Assembly: GCA_023405135.1 (NCBI GenBank) | Contig: JAEXYZ010000047.1 | Coordinates: 5,128-69,127 of the forward strand | DNA length: 64,000 nucleotides | Origin: Bacillota bacterium | GTDB lineage: Bacteria; Bacillota; Bacilli; Bacillales_A; Planococcaceae | Reading direction: 5' to 3' | In this document: one piece after another, positions 58,591 to 64,000 of the stretch | How positions within the stretch are numbered: position 1 is the stretch's first letter | Layout of the letters: every line of letters starts with the position of its first letter | The notes under the pieces: generated by a model | What the model was told of the DNA's origin: nothing | Databases searched by the model: none | Seen by the model: the letters and a program-made list of their open reading frames with translations, nothing else | Program-made: the position numbers and the translations under genes

Positions 58591-59370
58591 TTAGTTTTGA
58601 ACTGTTATATCACCATTATCCGATGTTAATTTAATTATGTGATCACCATTCCCAAAAACAGTAGATGGGTTAGATTTTCCAAAGACATTGATTTTTCCGT
58701 TATCAGTTTCTACATTAATCATAACATTTTCTGGATCTTTTTTTGTTGTTATTGTAATTGAACCATTATCAGTCTGGAATTCAATAGGCTCATTTAAAAT
58801 ATGTGTATTAAGTGAAATGTCGCCATTATCTGACTCGCCATAAATTTTCCCTTCAATATTTTCAAAGAATAGTTTTCCATTATCTGATTGTACATACATC
58901 GAATTGCTCTTTACATCTTTTATGAAAACTTCTCCATTGTCAGTCTCGGTATGGATATCTTTCGTCTCAAGCTTAGAAATATTAATTGATCCATTATTTG
59001 TTTCAACATTGATCTTTCCTAACAATCTATCTGGAAGTTGTACATTCATAAGTGTTGTACTAGAAAAAAAATCAATTGAAAACCAATTAAACCATTTACG
59101 ATCCACTTCAATTTTTAATGTATCACCTACTACTTTTGCCTTTAGCTTATACTTTTTACTTTTTGAATTTACTAATTCGATATTTGCTGAATCGTTATTT
59201 GAACCAATTATTTTAATATCCGAATTTTCAGAGTCCACTTTTATATGTGAAAAATCCTTTGTTATTTCTAACTCTTCTTTTTTTCCCTTCGAAGAAACAT
59301 TGTAAAATGTGACAGCAAAAATACCGAGTATAATCGCACCAATAATGACTATTTTTTTATTAATAATAAT
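58591..59370 (-). CDS. Membrane-anchored DUF4097 beta-repeat protein
   Basis: About 260 residues. A hydrophobic N-terminal anchor (KIVIIGAIILGIFAVTFYNV) is followed by DUF4097 beta repeats with recurring TDNG and SDNG turns. It is probably an exported, membrane-tethered beta-solenoid. The anchor lies upstream of the first GTG (59238), and the frame is open to three ATT codons (59370-59362) after AAAGGAAG. Either ATT starts it, or a base is missing in the A7 run at 59352-59358, which would join it to an ATG at 59380. It follows aspA on the same strand and precedes the isoprenoid-synthase-like gene. Confidence 0.7.
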   Translation of the reverse strand: MIINKKIVIIGAIILGIFAVTFYNVSSKGKKEELEITKDFSHIKVDSENSDIKIIGSNNDSANIELVNSKSKKYKLKAKVVGDTLKIEVDRKWFNWFSIDFFSSTTLMNVQLPDRLLGKINVETNNGSINISKLETKDIHTETDNGEVFIKDVKSNSMYVQSDNGKLFFENIEGKIYGESDNGDISLNTHILNEPIEFQTDNGSITITTKKDPENVMINVETDNGKINVFGKSNPSTVFGNGDHIIKLTSDNGDITVQN

Positions 59371-59510
59371 CTTCCTTTCATCTTTAAATTCATTATTATT
59401 AAGAATACAGGAATTATTAAGTAAAGATAATGACCTTCGAATGTAACTTCAACTACGACTTAAGAAGTATGTTGTTTTCCTATATATGTTAATCTACAAT
59501 TAATAAGTAT

Positions 59511-59543
59511 AAAAAAAGCAGGAAATAATTTACTCCCTGCTTT
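59511..59543 (-). terminator. Terminator of the aspartase-like gene
   Basis: 8-bp stem AAAGCAGG/CCTGCTTT followed by TTTT on the minus strand, overlapping the stop codon. Confidence 0.8.
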
Positions 59544-60928
59544 TAAAGCATCCCATTTGGATCAATGTTCTGTTTAGTTTCTTCTGTGAGAAGTCCTTTT
59601 TCTTCAAGAATTTTTTCAATAGTTTTATTTTCTTCATCTGCTTGCATACCAATTTGAGAGGCTAAATGGTACCCCATAGCAGGGCTTAATCCTGTAACTA
59701 ACGCAAGGCTTGTTTCCATATACTGTTTACACCTTTCTTCATTACCCTCAATACCATCGATACACTTCGTAACAAGCGTTGTAATCGCATTCGTTAATAG
59801 CTCCATTGATTGTAGCAAAGTATAAGCGATAACAGGCATCATTACATTAATTTCTAATTGACCAGCCATCCCAGCAGTTGCCATTGCCGTTTCATAGCCA
59901 ATAATTTGACAACATACCATGTGAACCATTTCTAAAATTGCAGGATTTACTTTTCCAGGCATTATAGTAGACCCTGGTTGTACCGATGGAAGTGAAATTT
60001 CTGCAAATCCTGTTCTTGGACCTGAACTTAGTAATCTTAAATCACTGGTGATTTTAATTAAATGAATTGCTAACTCTTTTAAAGTGAGCATTGTCTGAAT
60101 AGGAGCACTAGGATTTTGAATGAACTTAAACATATTGGCCGGTTCACGAAATGGCAATTTTGTTCGATTTTGAACCTCTTTCAATATTTTCGGTATATAT
60201 TGAGGATGCAAATTCAATTTTGTTCCAATTGCATTTCCACCTAAACCAATTTCATACAATGTATCTAAGTTTTTTTCTAGGTGTTGATAAACTGCACGAA
60301 TGGTTTCTGCATATCCCGAAAACTCTTGACCTAACCTTATCGGAATAGCATCGTGCAAATGCGTTCGCCCAGATTTTACTATAGGCATTAGCTCTGTTGC
60401 CTTTTTCTCTAGGGATTGAACCAACTTTAAAATACTAGGAAGAAGTTTATGGACTAATTCATCAGCTGCAGCAATATTTATTGCAGAGGGGAAAGTATCA
60501 TTAGTAGATTGAGACATGTTGACATGGTCATTTGGGTGAACTAGTTTTGATTCCAGTGTACCTCCTAAAAGCTCAGAAGCACGGTTTGCAATAATTTCGT
60601 TTATATTCATATTTTGAGAAGTTCCTGCACCAGCTTGATATACATCAACTACAAAATGCTTATCCCATTTTCCGATGATAATTTCTTCTGCAGCTTGTAT
60701 AATCGCTTGAGCTATATCTTTTTGAAGTTTCCCTGTTTCCATATTTGTAATAGCAGCAGAAGCCTTAATAATTCCTTGTGCTTTTATAAAAACTCTAGGA
60801 AAGGTAATCCCGCTAATTTGGAAATTTTCCATAGCTCTTTGAGTTTGAGCACCATAATATGCTGTAACAGGTATTTTAACTTCTCCTATCGAATCATTTT
60901 CTTTACGAAATAATTGTGTTGACTTCAT
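59543..60928 (-). CDS. aspA: Aspartate ammonia-lyase / class II fumarase family
   Basis: 461 residues. Family motifs: AGAGTSQNMNINEIIANRA, SGRTHLHDAIPIRLGQEF and the catalytic loop GSTIMPGKVNP. The N-terminus (AYYGAQTQRAMENFQISG) fits aspartase better than fumarase, so the reaction is probably aspartate to fumarate and ammonia; this cannot be fixed without assay. AAGGAGAGG precedes the start. Confidence 0.82.
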   Translation of the reverse strand: MKSTQLFRKENDSIGEVKIPVTAYYGAQTQRAMENFQISGITFPRVFIKAQGIIKASAAITNMETGKLQKDIAQAIIQAAEEIIIGKWDKHFVVDVYQAGAGTSQNMNINEIIANRASELLGGTLESKLVHPNDHVNMSQSTNDTFPSAINIAAADELVHKLLPSILKLVQSLEKKATELMPIVKSGRTHLHDAIPIRLGQEFSGYAETIRAVYQHLEKNLDTLYEIGLGGNAIGTKLNLHPQYIPKILKEVQNRTKLPFREPANMFKFIQNPSAPIQTMLTLKELAIHLIKITSDLRLLSSGPRTGFAEISLPSVQPGSTIMPGKVNPAILEMVHMVCCQIIGYETAMATAGMAGQLEINVMMPVIAYTLLQSMELLTNAITTLVTKCIDGIEGNEERCKQYMETSLALVTGLSPAMGYHLASQIGMQADEENKTIEKILEEKGLLTEETKQNIDPNGML

Positions 60929-61091
60929 AACCCTCTCCTTATAAAAATTTAGTTACTCCTTTCAATTATTATTTCCAAATAAATTGATATTAAACCAATG
61001 TTTAACTGTTTAACCGTTCATTTTAAAAATATGTAAGGTTTAAAATTGGAAAACACAACTATCCCCACATAGTGTACCTATTTAAGTAAAA

Positions 61092-61124
61092 GAGCTGTTC
61101 AGAAGTTTCCTTTCTGAACAGCTC
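61092..61124. terminator. Terminator of the LLM oxidoreductase gene
   Basis: Perfect 13-bp stem GAGCTGTTCAGAA/TTCTGAACAGCTC with a 7-nt loop and TTTT on the minus strand. Confidence 0.85.
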
Positions 61125-61139
61125 CTCTATGTTATTCAA

Positions 61140-62201
61140 CTAATCTTGTGGTTTACCAGCAGCTTCCCATCGAGCAATTTCTTCTCGAACGATTGGGGCT
61201 ACTTCCTTACCAAGTAACTCAATGGATCTCATAACATCCTCATGCGGCATAGAGCCCACAGGACAGTGAAGCATAAAGCGAGTAATGCCTACATTTTTTC
61301 GGAGGAGAATAATTTTTTCCGCTACTGTTTCCACATCACCGACATATAAAGCTCCTTGTAAACTCCGAGCAAAATCAAAACTTTCACGAGTATATTGACC
61401 CCATCCACGCTCTCTCCCTAGAACATTCATCGCATATTGTGTAGGAGGGAAAAACTTCTCAACTGCAGTTTCTGTACGGTCTGCAACAAAACCGTGGGAA
61501 TGAGATGCAACTGTTAATTTTGATAAATCATGACCAGCTTTTCTTGCAGCATCATAGTAAAGGTTAACAAGTGGTGCAAATTGAAATGGACTTCCACCTA
61601 TAATCGCAAGGGCGAGCGGTAATCCGAGAGCTCCTGCACGGGCAACCGATTGAGGTGTTCCACCGCTTGCAATCCAAACAGGCAATGGATTTTGAACAGG
61701 ACGTGGATAAACTCCCCGATTAGGGATTGATGGTCGGTGCTTACCAGTCCAATTTATAATTTCTTCATCACGTAATTTTAATAATAAATCTAGTTTTTCT
61801 TCAAATAATTCATCATAATCTTGTAAATTAAAGCCGAATAGCGGAAAGGATTCGATAAATGAACCACGGCCAGCCATAATTTCAGCTCTTCCGTTCGAAA
61901 TAGCATCAACGGTAGAAAATTCCTGAAACACTCGTACTGGATCATCAGAAGATAAAACAGTAACAGCACTTGTTAGCCTTATTTGTTTTGTTCTTGAAGC
62001 TGCTGCTGCAAGTAATACTGCTGGAGCAGAGCAAGCATAATCTTTTCGGTGGTGTTCACCTACACCAAATACATCTAACCCAATCTCATCTGCGAGAACA
62101 ATTTCTTCTACGACTTCACGTATTCGCTCTGCATGGCTAATCACTTTTCCTGTTTTAACATCAGGTGTAGTTTCAACAAATGTCGTTAAACCAATTTCCA
62201 A
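61140..62201 (-). CDS. LLM-class flavin-dependent oxidoreductase
   Basis: 353 residues of the luciferase-like fold (LEIGLTTFVETTPD, EIGLDVFGVGEHHRKDY, LTSAVTVLSSDDPVRVFQ, EIMAGRGSFIESFPLFG). It should use reduced FMN; the substrate is unknown. TTG start at 62201 with AGAGGAG 8 bp upstream. An ATG at 62228 would place the ribosome-binding site inside the gene. Confidence 0.85.
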   Translation of the reverse strand: MEIGLTTFVETTPDVKTGKVISHAERIREVVEEIVLADEIGLDVFGVGEHHRKDYACSAPAVLLAAAASRTKQIRLTSAVTVLSSDDPVRVFQEFSTVDAISNGRAEIMAGRGSFIESFPLFGFNLQDYDELFEEKLDLLLKLRDEEIINWTGKHRPSIPNRGVYPRPVQNPLPVWIASGGTPQSVARAGALGLPLALAIIGGSPFQFAPLVNLYYDAARKAGHDLSKLTVASHSHGFVADRTETAVEKFFPPTQYAMNVLGRERGWGQYTRESFDFARSLQGALYVGDVETVAEKIILLRKNVGITRFMLHCPVGSMPHEDVMRSIELLGKEVAPIVREEIARWEAAGKPQD

Positions 62202-62228
62202 CCTTCTCACTCCTCTAATATGCTTCAT

Positions 62229-62474
62229 CCATTAAATTGAAAACATTTTTAAGTTGTAAAATAATGCATGTTTGCAATTCATCATATATGATAGAGCAAG
62301 TTGTTTTCAATCTTTTTGGGATTACTAAAAAAGGAATGTATTAAACTTGAGTTAAATGACGTCTCCACTCGTGTTGATTTGCTTCTTCTACAACTTCTAT
62401 TAGATGATAAAGAAATTTAAGTTATTTTAATGAATATTCAGTGACTTTATTTTAACAAAGTAAAATGCGAATCC
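62229..62474. other. Gap with a possible gene remnant
   Basis: No intact gene. On the minus strand a 24-codon fragment ending EEANQHEWRRHLTQV (stop near 62344) looks like the tail of a lost protein-coding gene. Nothing else is seen. Confidence 0.3.
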
Positions 62475-63887
62475 TTATTTAAGGAAACGCATTTTTATAA
62501 TTCGATTATTTAGTAAATACTTTCTTTCAAATTCTTCAATTGGACAAGGTTTACCAAAATAGAAGCCTTGAATTTGATGACAATTTTGTTGTAGTAAATA
62601 ATCCAGTTCTTGTTTTGTTTCAACACCTTCTGCAATAACATCCATTTTTAAATGCTGTGCCATTTTAATCATTGCTGTAGTAATACCTGCATTTTCTGAT
62701 TCAGAAGAAATGTTTTGAATAAAAGAGCGGTCAATTTTAACCCCGTCAAGTTGAAATGTCTTTAAATAGTTAAAAGAAGAATAGCCAGTACCAAAATCAT
62801 CGATATAAATTTTAACGCCAAAATCCTTTAATTTACGGAGTGTCCTTTGTACATTTTCTTCATTTTTCATAATAGAATTTTCAGTAATTTCAATTTCAAG
62901 CCATTCTCCATTTAGTTCATATTCATTTAATAAATCAAGAATCTCTTGAGAAAAATTCCTTTGCAAAAAACGCTGAGAACTAATATTTACACTAATTGGT
63001 ATTAGGGGAATTCCTGCCTCTCTCCAAGCAACTAGTTGTTCACATACCTTCCGCTTCATCCATTTACCCATTGGAATAATAAGACCAGTTTCTTCAGCCA
63101 GTGGAATAAAATCACCAGGTGAAACTAATCCAAACTCTGGGTGTTTCCAACGAATTAATGCCTCGGCACTTGTCACTTTTCCTATTAACGCATCAACACG
63201 AGGTTGTAAATATACAATAAATTCATCATTAATAATAGCTTTCCTTAAATCTCTTTCTAAAAAGAAAGATTGATAGCTCCTTTTGCTCATTGATTGATCA
63301 TAAATTTGATACATATTGCGCCCTAACTCTTTCGCTTTGTAAAGGGCAATCTCCGCTTTCTTCATTAATTCAACAAGATCACTTCCACCTGCTGGATAAA
63401 TACTAATACCAATACTTGTAGAAATTAGTAATTCAAATTTCTCGATAAAGAACGGATTTACAAAAATTTCTAAAATATTTTCTGCTATCGCAATTACTTC
63501 ATCACAAGAATCGATATTTTGGCAAAGAATCATAAATTCATCTCCACCCATTCGAGCAGCATAATGCATATCATGATCAAGACAGTCTATTAATCTTTCT
63601 GCAATTTGTATAAGGAGTTGATCCCCAATAATATGACCAAGTGTATCGTTAATTGATTTAAAGCGATCAAGATCAATTAATAATATCGCTAATTGTGAGT
63701 TGTTTTTTCGAGCGTCTTGTAAAGATTTATTTATTTTTTTCTCTATGCATCTTCTGTTAGCGATATTAGTTAATTCATCATGGTAAGCTAAATAAGCATT
63801 TGTTTCCTGGATGTTTTTTTGTTCAGAAATATCTTTCCCGACTAAATATACACCTTTAATTTGATTATCAATAATGGGTACTGTCAA
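62475..63887 (-). CDS. GGDEF-EAL cyclic-di-GMP protein, damaged N-terminus
   Basis: 470 residues shown. A PAS-domain tail (YLVGKDISEQK) is followed by GGDEF (intact active site MGGDEF) and EAL (EALIRW, ENSIM, DDFGTGYSS, AEGVET intact). It may both make and degrade cyclic-di-GMP. Upstream, toward 63990, PAS-like sequence continues but with a stop and a frame change (NLFEYEGDHLP then stop), so the true N-terminus is broken or mis-sequenced. Start at 63887 is only the first open TTG/ATG-type codon. Confidence 0.75.
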   Translation of the reverse strand: MTVPIIDNQIKGVYLVGKDISEQKNIQETNAYLAYHDELTNIANRRCIEKKINKSLQDARKNNSQLAILLIDLDRFKSINDTLGHIIGDQLLIQIAERLIDCLDHDMHYAARMGGDEFMILCQNIDSCDEVIAIAENILEIFVNPFFIEKFELLISTSIGISIYPAGGSDLVELMKKAEIALYKAKELGRNMYQIYDQSMSKRSYQSFFLERDLRKAIINDEFIVYLQPRVDALIGKVTSAEALIRWKHPEFGLVSPGDFIPLAEETGLIIPMGKWMKRKVCEQLVAWREAGIPLIPISVNISSQRFLQRNFSQEILDLLNEYELNGEWLEIEITENSIMKNEENVQRTLRKLKDFGVKIYIDDFGTGYSSFNYLKTFQLDGVKIDRSFIQNISSESENAGITTAMIKMAQHLKMDVIAEGVETKQELDYLLQQNCHQIQGFYFGKPCPIEEFERKYLLNNRIIKMRFLK

Positions 63888-63978
63888 TATTTTTGTGTAA
63901 ATGACTTTTCAACTTCTCAAGGTAGATGATCACCTTCGTATTCAAATAGATTTGTTCGAAGTGTTGATTTGGGTGTCT

Positions 63979-64000
63979 AGGAAAGGGCTAGCCCTTTCCT
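63979..64000. repeat. 22-bp perfect palindrome at the window edge
   Basis: The last 22 bases form an exact palindrome (arms AGGAAAGGGCT/AGCCCTTTCCT). It could be a terminator hairpin or the edge of another element; the window ends here. Confidence 0.7.

Overview
The window is low-GC DNA from a spore-forming member of the Bacillales. The evidence is Bacillus-type Shine-Dalgarno sequences, intact sporulation genes (prkA, yhbH, spoVR, cotJABC), an RNase J and S-layer-homology (SLH) domains in prophage proteins. I cannot name the genus. An SLH-bearing relative of Lysinibacillus or Ureibacillus would fit.

Layout. 1-9 kb is host chromosome: a YitT membrane protein, a DMT exporter, a metallo-hydrolase/TetR pair with two visible operators, an RNase J paralogue, a catalase and an SDR oxidoreductase. 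9.0-11.0 kb holds spoVR and the 3' half of yhbH. About 11.0-48.48 kb is a complete-looking 37.5-kb siphovirus-type prophage. 48.48-51.2 kb holds the 5' half of yhbH and then prkA. 51.4-64 kb is host again: DegV, cotJABC, an Lrp regulator with a divergent AhpD-like gene, a DMT exporter, a tandem isoprenoid-synthase-like protein, a DUF4097 protein, an aspartase-like lyase, an LLM flavin oxidoreductase and a GGDEF-EAL protein with a broken N-terminus.

The central observation is where the prophage sits. It splits yhbH inside the codons of the VWA MIDAS motif (DTSGS-M). Both junctions share the dinucleotide TC (minus strand). The deduced attP has perfect 9-bp inverted arms centred exactly on that TC. 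Recombination there would rejoin GGA-TCA-ATG and restore a 387-codon yhbH reading frame. yhbH is preceded by a sigma-E-like promoter, and spoVR follows only 44 bp downstream of the 3' half with no terminator. A lysogen should therefore need excision in the mother cell to make YhbH, as with the skin element in sigK or SP-beta in spsM. The adjacent large serine recombinase has the attP arm sequence repeated upstream of its own start, next to a sigma-E/K-like -10.

Phage organisation. Almost all genes are on the minus strand. Early genes run from a CI/Cro switch at 24.6 kb down through an SbcC-like ATPase, RecT/Bet, an MBL nuclease-like protein, a replication initiator, DnaB, RuvC, a PAPS-reductase-like protein, dUTPase and ArpU to the recombinase. 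Late genes run from 48 kb down through HNH, terminase, portal, protease, capsid, tail (with a GGGAAAG frameshift site), fibre, holin and endolysin. Between lysis and immunity (25-30 kb) is a cassette of probable lysogenic-conversion genes: a lipoprotein, a membrane protein, a second regulatory switch with four direct repeats, and an SLH-thermonuclease-Excalibur fusion. Function calls rest on motif recognition by eye. No database search was run.
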